NCBI GenBank assembly: GCA_016584305.1
Contig: JACEEZ010022590.1
Location: 270,556-334,555, forward strand
DNA from: Chionoecetes opilio
Lineage: Eukaryota; Arthropoda; Malacostraca; Decapoda; Majidae
Length of the DNA: 64,000 nucleotides
Direction: 5' to 3'
Of this stretch, positions 40,055 through 47,408 are shown piece after piece. Position numbers and translations under genes: made by a program. The notes under the pieces are model-generated. The model saw only the letters and a list, made by a program, of their open reading frames with translations, did no database searches and was not told the origin of the DNA. The number at the start of each line of letters is the position of its first letter. Positions within the stretch are counted from its first letter, which is position 1.

Positions 40055-40114
<60 letters not shown>

Positions 40115-41178
40115 GTGTGTGTTGTGTTGTGTGTGTGTGTTGTGTGTGTGTGTTCTGTCTGTCTGTCTGTTTTGGGTAGCCGAAACTGTAAATAAAATTT
40201 TGATGAGAGTAGGCTCAAAAAATCGCAAATAAATCGTAGGTGGTAAGCGGCTTGGTCCCATGTCGATTGAATCATTTTGATGGGGGGTTTTGGGCTAAAA
40301 ACACTTTAGGAGTATTATATTACAGGAAAAACTCTGCGGTAACGTCTTGCCGCATTCCACAAACTCAGTAGACTCATGGACGTTTGTGTGCGTGTGTGTG
40401 TGTGTGTGTGTGTTGGAATCACACGGAACACAAAAGGTTGGAATCACACAGAACGTGGTCTACCCCGAGGCACTTTGACCAGTGACCAACGACAGCAACA
40501 ACACGATTGGAGTTTGCACTCACATGTTGTCTAATATACGTATACTACTACAAACATCAATAGTACATGGTCCGAAGGGCCCACAAACACTTGTGAATAA
40601 GTAAAAAAAATAAAAATGCAGCGCAATTTCTCCAAATCAACCAAACACTTACTTGCCTTAACTCCAAAAGTTTGAGAAAAACTGGAAATCCTTAAGAGCC
40701 TGAAACTAATTTGTTACATCAGCAAGTGACCAGAGACCATAAAAACGAAGTATTAAAGTGTAATTAACTATGAACATGATGAAAGTAATGAGCTTTGTGA
40801 CTGGGACACTTGTCCATAGGAGCCGAGCTAATCATGACTCCTGACTTCTCCATAATCGAGATGATACAAAATCAAAGAGGAGTTTTACTCATTGTTTTAG
40901 ATTGACCGAAGCAGAAAAGGAATACATTTATATGCTTAACCAAAGTCTGTTTGTCTCCATCACAACTTTTTTACAGAGACTGTACACTATCATTCTTGTC
41001 TTATATTTAAGCAATTCTTAAAAAAAATATGAAAATGCTTTACTTCTTGTTCTTTGAATGTTTAATTTATACTTTAAAAAAAAACCTTGGTTTTCTTCTT
41101 ACCTAAACCAAGAATGGGCATTTTGACATTGTTGCTGAGGATGACATGTTTCTCCGAATTTGTGTAGACATCCGCCAT
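12819..41178 (-). CDS. Aldo-keto reductase (complete, with duplicated 3' exons)
   Basis: Exons in transcript order: 41178-41103 (ATG at 41178), 27820-27696, 24191-24068, 23193-23108, 21534-21355, then A 17621-17451 or A' 16563-16393, then B 15925-15830 or B' 12977-12819. Phases fit throughout. A+B gives 285 aa, A+B' 306 aa, within the usual AKR range. The catalytic tetrad is intact: D51 and Y56 in HIDTAKRYG, K81 in FLATKCW, H114 in YLLHWP. AIGVSNF and VNQCEFHPF are classic AKR strands, and IPKST binds the NADPH phosphate. The protein is a cytosolic TIM-barrel NADPH-dependent carbonyl reductase by family; the substrate cannot be told. An acceptor (TTGTTACAG) 4 bp before the ATG implies a 5' UTR exon upstream. 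Introns are packed with transposons. Confidence 0.9.
13339..13516. mobile_element. piggyBac-like MITE flanked by TTAA
   Basis: Inverted ends CGAGGTGAAAAATCC / GGAATTTTCGTCTCG flanked by TTAA at 13335-13338 and 13517-13520. A second copy lies at 15176-15353. Confidence 0.8.
13836..14220 (-). mobile_element. LINE 3' end (same family as 9895-10632)
   Basis: Reverse-strand copy of the zinc-knuckle C-terminus (LTVQHVLISCP) and 3' tail. Starts with the TTGATTGATTTAATGCC tail on the plus strand. Confidence 0.85.
14233..14465. mobile_element. Small inverted-repeat element with 12-bp TSD
   Basis: Arms GTTCGTACACAAGTTGTTTC and GAAACAACTTGTGTACGAAA near the ends, with further TACGAAAC motifs inside. 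The 12-bp sequence AAACTGATTGGG lies directly on both sides (14221-14232 and 14466-14477). It inserted just beyond the LINE tail. The superfamily is unclear because 12 bp is an unusual duplication length. Confidence 0.75.
14803..15040 (-). mobile_element. LINE 3' tail fragment
   Basis: Third copy of the tail at 10500-10632, inverted, beginning TTGATTGATTGATTTAATGCC-like and ending in the degraded zinc-knuckle region. Confidence 0.8.
15176..15353. mobile_element. piggyBac-like MITE, second copy
   Basis: Closely similar along its length to 13339-13516. The right flank is TTAA (15354-15357); the left flank is TTTA, one mutation away. Confidence 0.8.
15830..15925 (-). CDS. AKR terminal exon B (proximal, short C-terminus)
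   Basis: Acceptor CAG at 15926-15928; reads VFDFVLSESAMSSLDSL, then VSWDPNHVP and TAG. It is 31 residues, in the same phase as B', so either can follow A or A'. Confidence 0.85.
   Translation of the reverse strand, partial: VFDFVLSESAMSSLDSLHCDVHVSWDPNHVP
16393..16563 (-). CDS. AKR exon A' (cofactor-loop exon, second version)
   Basis: 171 bp, phase 0 at both ends, AG/GT borders. Reads GYCPLGNGQIL, RSPAQVLLRW, IPKSTKELRVKENSQ. The arginine and the E-N pair after IPKST match the canonical AKR NADPH-binding pattern. About half its residues equal those of exon A. Confidence 0.87.
16680..17329. mobile_element. hAT-type non-autonomous element
   Basis: Ends CAGTGGTGGCTCGTGA / TCACGAGCCGCCACTG. 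Flanks CCTACAAC (16672-16679) and CCTACAAA (17330-17337) form an 8-bp target duplication with one change. It contains a GGTGGTGGT-rich stretch. It lies between AKR exons A and A'. Confidence 0.88.
17451..17621 (-). CDS. AKR exon A (cofactor-loop exon, first version)
   Basis: 171 bp, phase 0 at both ends. Reads GYSPLAKGLAL, RSPAQVLVRW, IPKSTKLECVRANSQ. Compared with A', the arginine expected to contact the 2'-phosphate of NADPH is Cys and the Glu of E-N is Ala. Confidence 0.88.
18077..20396. repeat. Minisatellite, 40-bp unit, about 58 copies
   Basis: The unit starts TACTGATAAATTAAGCATGT and ends in TCTGTCTCCCCA. Copies are almost identical except for TTAAGC/TTGAGC and a 39-bp form lacking one C. 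These variants recur in a higher-order order. It lies in the AKR intron before exon A. There are no spacers, so it is not a CRISPR. Confidence 0.98.
20397..21354. other. AKR intron
   Basis: Nothing recognisable beyond AT-rich intron sequence. Confidence 0.45.
22172..22270. repeat. Short direct repeat
   Basis: GTGGATTGCCTACCATGG occurs at about 22172 and (with one change) at about 22241, within a GC-richer block (22087-22340) unlike its surroundings. Probably a fragment of an unclassified interspersed repeat. Confidence 0.45.
22380..22958. mobile_element. Tc1/mariner-type (Tigger-like) MITE
   Basis: Ends CAGTGGTACCTTGACTTACG / AAGTCAAGGTACCACTG with TA on both sides (22378-22379, 22959-22960). 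Repeated TTACGAG motifs lie inside each end. An internal segment ATGCAAATGGCGGAGGGTGA is partly duplicated. No ORF. Confidence 0.9.
23199..23560 (+). mobile_element. LINE 3' end (CR1-group-like ORF2 C-terminus)
   Basis: Reads LWLVIRVEQEVTDSSWKSL, FTNRVVNDWNGLSRQVV, FKKRLDNFMDRDERWM then stop and the CTTATTTTCTTATGTTCTTATG tail. The pattern F.NRVV..WN.L...VV....FK.RLD is the usual end of CR1/L2-like ORF2. Its left edge lies within about 6-15 bp of the acceptor of AKR exon 23108-23193, so LINE DNA supplies that intron's pyrimidine tract. Confidence 0.85.
23762..24042 (-). mobile_element. LINE 3' end, opposite orientation
   Basis: Same family as 23199-23560, inverted, abutting the donor side of AKR exon 24068-24191. 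The two copies in one small intron form an inverted pair of about 280 bp. Confidence 0.85.
24225..24657. repeat. AT-only low-complexity tract, left part
   Basis: Almost pure TATAATAATAT-type sequence. The frames in it (poly I/Y/L) are not genes. Confidence 0.95.
24658..25680. mobile_element. Fold-back Tc1-like element (two transposase 5' halves, head to head)
   Basis: The whole element is one inverted repeat: arms of about 500 bp begin CAGTCGACGCAAAAAAACTT and end AAGTTTTTTTGCGCTGACTG, around a short loop near 25160-25185. TA flanks both ends (24656-24657, 25681-25682). Each arm carries the start of a Tc1-type transposase: left arm (+) MPGKSPSIVKK, TLYRSGKTIGQIARE then a frameshift; right arm (-) CVSKHTVSVWCRRAQDGEL, GSGRPRKTSRKTD. 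These are the helix-turn-helix and GRPRK DNA-binding parts; no DDE catalytic part is present. The whole lies within an AKR intron. Confidence 0.92.
25681..26446. repeat. AT-only low-complexity tract, right part
   Basis: Continuation of the TATAATA tract after the fold-back element, showing that the element inserted into it. Confidence 0.95.
26722..27015. mobile_element. Inverted-repeat element enclosing TTAGG-like repeats
   Basis: Arms of about 90 bp: CCAGATGAACACCGAATTC... and its complement ending GAAGTTCGGTGTTCATCTGG, both containing AAAACTCACCAGAAAAAA. Between them lies GGTTAGGTTTGGTTAGGTAT and similar, resembling degenerate arthropod telomeric TTAGG. No ORF. Confidence 0.7.
28024..28053. 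other. Perfect hairpin
   Basis: CCAAAGACTACTC, a five-base loop, GAGTAGTCTTTGG. Role unknown; within the AKR first intron. Confidence 0.7.
28533..30457. mobile_element. Pogo-like element (long copy)
   Basis: Ends CAGGGAGGTCCCGTTATACG / TCGGGACCTCCCTG with TA flanks (28531-28532, 30458-30459). It corresponds to 8688-9672 reversed but carries about 1 kb more in the middle, roughly 28760-29930. The extra part has a tandem duplication (CCTGTGCCTTCCTGAAGAAG at about 29238 and 29433) and a (CTG)8 run at about 29593. No transposase frame. Confidence 0.85.
30858..30932 (+). CDS. THAP-domain N-terminal exon (fragment)
   Basis: ATG opens MVKSCVAFGCNEKANKKSDP then SSTFHQ, followed by donor GTAAGT. C..GC plus FH is the start of the C2CH zinc-binding THAP domain, and THAP genes often split just after FH. 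The rest of the domain is not seen; a LINE fragment lies downstream. It may be the first exon of a THAP transposase-like gene inside the AKR intron. Confidence 0.55.
31192..31398 (+). mobile_element. LINE reverse transcriptase fragment
   Basis: Reads INDxxxSGISNDISKFADDTK, then LQGDLDKLSEWVVRWQMEFN and DKCSVINIGR. FADD is the catalytic box of CR1/L2-type LINEs. Truncated at both ends. Confidence 0.85.
31407..31812 (+). pseudogene. Possible C-terminus of a THAP/P-element-like transposase
   Basis: An open frame of about 135 codons with LIKAVAETFLQARYKYAARQ followed by Cys/Lys-rich KCKQCKKLKRKSG. The helical segment weakly resembles the C-termini of THAP9/P-element-like proteins and would fit the THAP exon 500 bp upstream. 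The match is from memory of the pattern only. The end runs into a repeat shared with 62520-62640. Confidence 0.25.
31935..31989. repeat. (CT)n microsatellite
   Basis: CTCTCT tract with one TATC interruption. Confidence 0.95.
32683..34288 (-). mobile_element. Tc1/mariner element, full length
   Basis: Inverted ends CAGTAGCGGACGTAAATATT and complement match over about 29 bp, with TA at both borders (32681-32682, 34289-34290). It carries one transposase gene on the minus strand. Full-length structure and matching ends suggest a recent insertion. Confidence 0.93.
32778..33822 (-). pseudogene. Tc1-like transposase, one frameshift
   Basis: N-terminal half 33822-33277: MGRYRPVTSDDISAISSL, then VKDIAANTGVSVRSVSRW (helix-turn-helix) and PPGRPRKT (GRPR hook). 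Catalytic half 33338-32778 in another frame: GSDPYAPKFTHNTVRFP to GMPTKY and stop. The catalytic triad is visible: D in VLWSDEAKCTV, D in FVQDNAPCHKAKS, E in DLNPIENLW. I count 35 residues between the second D and the E. The single frame change lies near 33285-33295. About 340 residues would be typical of the family. Cut-and-paste transposition of its own element; as read here it is broken, unless the shift is a sequencing error. Confidence 0.92.
34505..34615. repeat. Interspersed repeat shared with 55688-55800
   Basis: Both contain TAGTATGTGGTTTCC / GAGTATGTGGTTTCC then CTGTAGCTCC.AAACTAACCA TAGGATTTT, about 110 bp in the same orientation. Unclassified. Confidence 0.7.
34629..34895 (-). CDS. 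Unidentified acidic exon-like ORF
   Basis: 88 codons; the segment YMFEPEYEVDEQVLAEPEV is strongly acidic, preceded by a basic QKKKRSV. The last codons overlap a donor-like GTAAATAAG, so it may be a first exon. PYMFEPE-like stretches occur in transposon-borne zinc-finger proteins of invertebrates, but I cannot assign it. Confidence 0.3.
   Translation of the reverse strand: MISRPYFRKNTTFVKSAQKKKRSVTDLEYDAQSDTERNDAGRVYYEENEPQIVMGSYMFEPEYEVDEQVLAEPEVQQEDLALLQNMDW
35119..35191. repeat. (GT)n microsatellite at LINE tail
   Basis: Pure GT run, read as (CA)n beyond the LINE's ACTAGGTAAATAC tail on the minus strand. Confidence 0.95.
35570..37203. mobile_element. Inverted-repeat DNA element carrying a CACCAC minisatellite
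   Basis: Ends match over GGGCACTTTTCTGCTCAGTG / complement; the right end reads on to GTAATAGCCGCT, of which the left copy lacks 9 bp. TAA is duplicated (35567-35569, 37204-37206), and removing the element plus one TAA restores the LINE frame as RDLPYEE. A 3-bp TAA/TTA target is typical of PIF/Harbinger. Second inner hairpins (GCTCAACGAAA / TTTCGTTGAGC) flank the array. Confidence 0.85.
35690..36978. repeat. Minisatellite, about 30-bp CACCACCAC/TGCTACACCCTGA units
   Basis: About 45 copies of ACCACCACCACTGCTACACC CTGAC with variable CCA number and recurring inserted ACGTGCACC and GATATC variants. It lies wholly inside the DNA element 35570-37203. Confidence 0.95.
38883..39987. mobile_element. 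Long-terminal-inverted-repeat DNA element
   Basis: Arms of about 380 bp (38883-39270 and 39595-39987) are inverted copies starting GGGGAGTTTTC, including TATCAGAATTACCCTTCAAT and AGCACTTGAAGAAAATATTG. A 5-bp TTACT is duplicated (38878-38882, 39988-39992) and its removal restores the LINE frame as ELEVKYQ. The interior of about 320 bp is non-coding. Confidence 0.88.
40044..40175. repeat. (GT)n / GTCT microsatellite
   Basis: Long TGTGTG tract with TTG interruptions, ending in (CTGT)n. Confidence 0.95.
40270..41100. other. AKR first-intron sequence
   Basis: A short (GT)n at about 40390-40412, otherwise nothing recognised. Confidence 0.45.
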
Positions 41179-41784
41179 AAGTCTGTAACAATGAATTACC
41201 AGCGTCAACACTAGTTTCAAGGTCATTTTAGGTGGATATAAACTCAAAGCATAACTATTCTCATCAGCAGATCACACACACAACTTATGATACTCGAAAG
41301 TAAATGCTGAATGATGCAAATTTGTTACCATATCTTCATTCTAATCTACTAATGCAAAAAATGTGGTTCAACAAAACAACTTCAATTCTCATGGATGCCT
41401 TGTTACATTAACTGAACAGATCATAGGTACATACGGACCTAGGCACTCAGTAGTAGTAGGCAGTGTTCTCAATCAAACATGCAAGAACATTATGGCTTTT
41501 TTTATTTTGTTTAAAGATGAAAGGAAACTTGGGATAAAGGACCAGAGAAAAGGACAGACTGAAAGAGGGTGGTTTGGAAATTAAAGATTTGTGCCGACTC
41601 TTATCAAAAGCATTTGATGTCAAGGGCAACAGCAAAAGTTTCACCAAAATTCCTTAAAAATTATGAGCAAGATTCTGTTAGGAAAGCTAGATCACCCTTT
41701 AAATCCCCCATCCACGGTGCGATTGGCCTTGACACCTGATCAGACAAACCTGATCCGATGGTAATCCTACCACCCACAGTAAAA

Positions 41785-42392
41785 AATGGCACTAAAAAAT
41801 TTTGGCACTCAAATTTTTCTGGCACTCAAATTTTTTTGGCACTAAAACATATTTTATAGCACTACGTAGTACTGGGGGTACTACGTAGCACTCCGAATTT
41901 GTACAAGTACCCCCAGGCTGTCACTCCTCCCTCACTCGCTAGCTATAAAATGCCAAAAAAATTTGAGTCCCAAAAATGTTTGTGCCAAAAAAAAATGTGC
42001 TAACTTTTTTTAAAGTGTCAAAAAAAAATGTGCCAACTTTTTTTAAAGTGTCAAAAAATGTTGAGTGCCAAAAAAAATTGCATGGCAAATTTTTTTGTTG
42101 AGTGCCAAAAATTTGAGCGCCAAAATAAATTGTGCCAAAAAATTTTGAGTGCCAACATTTTTTTAGTGGCAAAAATTTGAGTGGCAAAATTTTTTGAGTG
42201 CCAAAAAATTTGAGTGGCAAAAATATTTGAGTAATTTTTTTTTGTGCCAACATTTTTTTAGTGCCAAAAAATTGAGTGCCAACAATTTTTGAGTGCCAAA
42301 AAATGTTTGTGCCAAAAAATGTTGTGCCAAACATTTTCGAGTGCCAATTTTTTTTCAGTGCCAAACATTTTTGAGTGCCAAAAATGTAACTA
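41785..42392. repeat. AGTGCCAAAAAATTTG array with inverted halves
   Basis: Degenerate units of AGTGCCAAAAATTTG run rightward from about 41945, while GGCACTCAAATTTTT units run the other way at 41785-41855, separated by two copies of CACTACGTAGTAC-like palindromes. The 231-codon minus-strand frame across it is the repeat translated. Confidence 0.85.
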
Positions 42393-42621
42393 GTTTTCTT
42401 TTGTATAACTGCAGTATGTGTAGTGACATACACGGAATAGCTATACGTTACTTCATCCTGTGTTGCTTTATTTATGTAGTATGCTGTGTAAAAATATTTA
42501 AAAGAATGGTATATCTTTTCATAAATAATTTTTTCCCTCTTCCCTTTGCTGGCAGCACTCTGGTAAAGATAAGAAAAAGTTTGCAGGAAGAAATATGTTA
42601 CTTTTCTGGGGGTTTTCATAA

Positions 42622-43283
42622 TACACCTTTTCACTCAAATTAGAACAGAACTTCAAAATAAAACAAATGAATTTCAAAATATAATAGATTATTTTTTTCT
42701 TTTAATTTAAAATTCAATTATTTTAATTTGAAGTTCATCTATTTAAATTTGAAGTTCGGTTATTTTAATTTAAACTTCAGTTGTTTTAATATAAACTTCA
42801 GTTGTTTTAATATAAACTTCAGTTGTTTTAATTTAAACTTCAGTTGTTTTAATATAGTGTAGTGGTTAGCTCGCTCGGCTCACAACCGAGAAGTCCCGGG
42901 TTTGATCCTCGGGCGGAGCGAAGATAGATGGGTGGTCTTTCTTAAAACCCAAGCCCCTGTCCACCCAGCAGTGAATGGGTACCGGATGTTAGCCGGGGGT
43001 TTGTGACCCCCCTCCCGGGGTGGTGGCTTCGGCCAACACTAAGCTGCAGCGGTAGATCACTATGGCTCTGAGGAATTATCCTCTAAACAAACAAACAATA
43101 TAAACCTCAGTTGTTTTAATTTGAACTTCAGTTGTTTTAATTTAAACTTCAGTTGTTTTAATTTAAACTTCAGTTATTTTAATTTAAACTTCAGTTGTTT
43201 TAATTTGAGATTCACTTGTTTTAATTTGAAGTTCAGTTGTTTTAATTTGAAGTTCAGTTGTTTTAATTTGAGTGAAAAGGTAT
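42622..43283. mobile_element. MITE with subterminal repeat arrays (SINE inserted)
   Basis: Ends ACACCTTTTCACTCAAATTA / TAATTTGAGTGAAAAGGTAT are inverted. Between them, about 20-bp units TTTTAATTTAAACTTCAGTT recur some 16 times. A tRNA-derived SINE splits the array at AATATA. Confidence 0.75.
42853..43099 (+). mobile_element. tRNA-Val-derived SINE
   Basis: The head contains A box TAGTGTAGTGGTTAGC and B box GGGTTTGATCC. CTCGG-CTCACAA-CCGAG forms an anticodon stem-loop with CAC (Val). A tRNA-unrelated body follows (GGTGGTCTTTCTTAAAACCC ... GGTGGCTTCGGCCAACAC) and an (AAAC)n tail. AATATA flanks both sides. Sister copy at 61566-61832. Confidence 0.92.
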
Positions 43284-43998
43284 AAATAAACTAAACCTAA
43301 CCCAACCTAGCCTAACCTGGCGTTTTAACTTCCTAGCCTTTGCCTTTGGACTTATAATTTTTCGGTAAATCTTTAGAAGTCCTTCACCCCTATCTTTTTC
43401 TTCTTCCCCCTATAGCCAACAAGCCTGGGGAACTGGCGGGAATACGGGGTTTTTGGGTGGGGGAAGCTAATATAAGTGATTTATGGCTCCCCAAAAAAAT
43501 CATAAAGTCACTATATATAAAAATCTAGGGAATTCCCTAAATTAGGGATTTCCCTAGATACCCATTGTTAGGGAATTTTCCTTAATTGATAGGTATACCT
43601 ATGTATAAATTTGGACAATTTTGGGAGAGCAATAAATGAGTCATGTCTGCCTTCCCTATCCAAAAACTCGAGTATTCCATAAGGCCACCAAGCTTGCTGG
43701 TCATAGGAGGTCAAAGAAAAACCTAACCTTCCTAGCCAGAAGGGACTGCGCCCCCCATGGACCCCCTAAGGGTTGCTAATCTAACCTAACTATAACCCCC
43801 GCAATATTACTAACCTAACCTCACTATAACCCCTTAAAACACAAACAAAAAAACATTAAGTGGTAACTCAGCTGTGATGTGAAGGGATCATATCAAGATT
43901 AATATCGCGGGACCGCTTTCCTCCACCAGTGCCAAAAACATTATGACAGTCGTACACACTTTACGTAATGTAAGATGTACAACTATTTCGTTGCTCAC

Positions 43999-44110
43999 CT
44001 GTTGTTACTAGCTCACTGCTACGGTACAGCACTCACAACACAAGCTTACACACTCCTGTTCAAGGCTAGTGTACTATTCTGGCGTCCCAGCTGCAGCCTG
44101 CTTCGTCTGC
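43999..44110 (-). promoter_or_regulatory. Possible AKR 5' UTR exon and promoter
   Basis: Inferred only. On the minus strand CTTTATATAG (44130-44137) is followed about 30 bp on by a start-like region and, at 43999, by AACAG/GTGAGC, a good donor. The AKR ATG exon has an acceptor 4 bp before its ATG and needs such a leader exon. The TATA box reads almost equally well on the plus strand. Confidence 0.25.
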
Positions 44111-44261
44111 GCTGAACCGCCAAACAACTATATAAAGAAACATTTGAGCCTGAGCTTGAGTTGAAGGTTATCTGTATATAGGAACCCATAAATATGTATG
44201 CGGCAGTATGCCCCTCATTCTCTCTCATGCGTGCTCTCCATACCAAGCATTCTTCAAACAT

Positions 44262-45040
44262 TATTTCACACTTTTAACCATGCAACTCATTCATCCAGGT
44301 CAGCGCACAACCCGTGCAGTGATCCATCGGTCTATCAAACACTTCTCTCTCTCCCACTATTCCCCCTAACAATCTAACAAGGTATTCTTGCATACTCGTA
44401 CCGTTCACATTCCAGCATTAGGATTTCAGCTATGAAGAAAGGCTAGATAATGTTACAGTTATCAACATAACCCCAAATCGCCACTGGGTGCTTGACTTGC
44501 TCATTCAAAATCTTCCATCCAGAGTAGCCCTACCACCTGTTGCGCATATCGAATATTATAATTATGTACGAATTAGTAATGATTCGTGATTACATGTTTT
44601 TGTGGCAGCTAGATACAATACATTTTATGACAATATAGGACGTTCTGACATGTTTGGGTGTGGAAACATATACAATTGATGACAAGATAGCTATATATAG
44701 GACGAATTCTGACAATATTTGGGTGTGGAAACGTTACGACACTATCATCATTTACGATCAAACAAACAATAACAGGATAACACCCTCGCAACTTGTGATC
44801 GCCCCCGCACAGCATTCAGCACCTTGCAGGGTCCTGCGGGAAGCACGCCTTGGGAGTTTAATTAAGTCACATCCGGGGAAAAAAGAAAATAAATCATGAA
44901 AAAATAGGTGAATGGCAGGAGGGCTGTTGAAGTCTATGATCTTTGAAAGGAAGCATTAATTTTTCACACTATAAACGAGACTTAAAAGGAAACCTATGAG
45001 CTTCACTGAATCACTTAGCCAGAACAATATATATAGCGCT
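44262..45040. other. No feature recognised
   Basis: A short direct repeat TGACAAGATAGC/GACAATATTTGGGTGTGG GAAACAT at 44625-44740 is the only structure seen. Confidence 0.4.
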
Positions 45041-45048
45041 TTCCTATA

Positions 45049-45803
45049 CAGGGTGTAACACGAGTTTATGCAAATATTGATACAGGTGAAAGAACATGTA
45101 ATTCTAAGCACAAAATGTTCTATAACCATATGCTTTTTGAAGCTTCCTTTAGACGTGAGATGAAGTTAGAAAAATTAGCGCGGCCAGTAATTTCACCATG
45201 GCAGGCGGCTGCCGCTCGGTGACATTTTGAATGATTTAATCATAATTTTTACTAGTAATGGAGCATTACATTATCTTATAACAACACAATTGGTATTAAT
45301 GGACATGTTATTACTAAATAAGCAGTACATGAGAACAGCAGGGCTGTAATAAACAATAATGTACAAGGCTAAGTGGCAATGCGTCGGGGCGGGGGAGGTA
45401 GGAGGGACTAGGCTGCGAGGCCTCACGCCGATCAGCTGAGTCACGTGTTCCATCCAACCCCTCCCTGACACGATGAAATGTAGCCTTCTATAGTATTGTT
45501 TATTACAGCCCTGCTGTTCTGATGTTCTGCATATTTAGTAATAACATGTCCATTAATACCAATTGTGTTGTTTTAAGATAATGTAATGCTCCATTACTAG
45601 TAAACATTATGATTAAATCATTCAAAATGTCACCGAGCGGCAGCCGCCTGCCATGGTGAAATTACTGGCCGCGCTAATGTTTCTAACTTCATCTCACGTC
45701 TAAAGGAAGCTTCAAAAAGCATATGGTTATAGAATATTTTGTGCTTAGAATTACATGTTCTTTCACCTGTATCAATATTTGCATAAACTCGTGTTACACC
45801 CTG
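45049..45803. mobile_element. Fold-back (mariner-type ends) element
   Basis: Arms of about 310 bp (45049-45360 and 45495-45803) start CAGGGTGTAACACGAGTTTA and are near-perfect inverted copies. TA flanks both ends. The middle of about 130 bp is GC-richer and non-coding. It may be a miniature element whose arms expanded. Confidence 0.9.
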
Positions 45804-46014
45804 TATATGCGCGGTGGTGCCTTTGTTGTATAGTTAAACCAAAAGTATAATTTCTTTCCAACAATTCATCGAGGAAATAATGAAAGTGTCCGCTGGATAA
45901 TAAATGTAATCAAAATCACGGCATTGAACATAGCATTACGTATTGTCTTTGTGAATATTCTAGTATGGATAATGTATATTAGTTATTTTAAGTTTAGGAA
46001 ATATCTGTGTGCAT

Positions 46015-46241
46015 TGTAGTGACCTTGTCGGCTACATGGTTGATAAACAGACACCCAGGTTGTTAGTTGGTTTATTGGAGAGAGCAGTTGTGTGTGGTAC
46101 AAGTCTCTGAGTTCAAGTGTCTTGTCTCTACAAGAGACGGGCTTTTAAAGGAGCCGCGATACTCACGACCTGACTACCTGCATACCAATGCGGCTGAGGT
46201 CGAGATTAAAGGATTAGCCAGGTGTGGTGTGACTCACCACA
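46015..46241 (-). repeat. LTR (3' LTR in element orientation)
   Basis: 227 bp; contains AATAAA (plus TTTATT at about 46070) and CTTTTAAAGG at about 46143. Confidence 0.92.
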
Positions 46242-46256
46242 GTACTCTCCTTCCTC
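46242..46256 (-). other. Polypurine tract of the LTR element
   Basis: Reads GAGGAAGGAGAGTAC on the minus strand immediately before the 3' LTR, after a T-rich run, which is the usual plus-strand primer position. Confidence 0.7.
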
Positions 46257-47408
46257 AAAAAAAAAAAAAATTATTATACATATACTTATAAAAAAAAACC
46301 ATAGAGGTGCCACGTGCCGAGGTAATGTAGGTAGGGCAACGTCCAGTCTTCACGTTGGCAGCGGTAGCTGCAAGATCAGAATAGGAGGTGCCGAGGGTAA
46401 GGGAATGTAGGTAGGGCGGCTGTCCAGTCTTCACGTTGCAGCGGTAGCTGCAAGATCAGAATAGGAGGTGCCGAGGGTCGCTGCTGCTGTGATTGCTGTC
46501 ACAAGATCTGGAGGAAGGCTTGCGATGCAAGGTGTCTTCGTGGGAAGGCGAAGTGTCCAAAGCAATCGGCTCCCAAGATAGCTTGTGTTGCTATGCAGTG
46601 CCCGTGCGTTGCAGGGCCTTGCTGGAGGCAGCGGAAGGCTGCAGGACGCAGCGTGAGGCAGCAGGAAGCAGCGTCAGGGAGCAGGAGTCAGCGGAGGACG
46701 AGGAGTAGCACGTGGCGGCAGGAGGCAAGGGCGGGCGGCGGGATGCGGTGCCCGTGCGTTGCAGGGCCTTGCAAGCAGCAGGGCGTGGGACACAAGCCAC
46801 AGGAGGGCGTGTGTGGGTGCGCTGAGATGGGTGGCGAGCAGGCGCGGTAGGATGAGGCTGTGAAGGGCGAGGTGCAGGCCGCGGGCGTGGCGCATGGCTG
46901 TGGTGAGCAGCGTGCTGGGCCGTGGTGAGCAGCGTGCCGGGCCGTGGTGAGGCAGGCCGCGGCAGAGGCGTGAGGCAGGCCTAGGGCGTGGTGCCCTTAG
47001 AGTGGATGGCAGCCCGTGGCGGCGTGGCAGCGCGGCAGGAGGTGGCTGCGGCGGGATGCGGTGCCCGTGCGTTGCAGGGCCTTGCTGGAGGCAGCGGAAG
47101 GCAGCAGGACGCAGCGTGAGGCCGCAGCGTGAGGCAGCATTGCTGGGCCGCGGGCGTGGGCGGCGAAGGGCAAGGCTGTAGCCGCGGGCGGGGTGAGGCA
47201 GGCCGCGGCAGGAGGCAGGGCTTGGGAGGCGGGTGGCGGTGAGCAGGCCGTGGCAGGAGGCAGGCGTGGGCGGCGAGGTGCAGGGCTGGGCCGCGGGTGT
47301 GGGCGACGTGGCTTGGGTGGCTGCAGGCGGCGCGGCAGGCGTGATGAGGGGGGCGAGGGGCAGGCCCCCCCCCCCTGGGTGTGTCTTGTCACTCCGTAGG
47401 TCACCAAA

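Larger units (their letters stand above)
35195..40060 (-). mobile_element. LINE ORF2 copy (CR1/L2-like) broken by two DNA elements
   Basis: Minus strand, in order: RGSEEPSRLDLLLTKELEV (endonuclease, about 40060-39993); YQCPLGKSDHVLIEFE (about 38877-38820); degraded RT with VPQGSV- and DCEDLQKD-like blocks (37680-37990); WEMEFNAKKCKVMEV, HINKITGDTYQLLRNIRMAF, LIRPRLEYAAVIWSP, IERIQRAATKMAPSLRDL (37650-37207); YEERLSRLKLPTLEKRRERG to DDRSARGHEKKLKR and FPYRSIEAWNNL (35566-35236); then a stop and AACTAGGTAAATAC tail. Insertions occupy 35570-37203 and 38883-39987. The 5' part is absent. Confidence 0.9.

Noticed and set aside
40018..40275. Thr/His and Val/Cys repeat proteins
   Set aside because: Translation of the (GT)n tract next to a LINE fragment.
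41939..42634. 231-codon minus-strand frame
   Set aside because: Translation of the AGTGCCAAAAATTTG array (FFGTQKIL-like repeats), not a gene.
42853..42930. Functional tRNA-Val gene
   Set aside because: The tRNA-like head is fused to a SINE body and (AAAC)n tail, and its twin at 61566 has the same structure.
46591..47407. Pro/Ala/Arg-rich frames inside the LTR element
   Set aside because: GC-rich sequence is open in several frames on both strands, and no retroelement motif is present.
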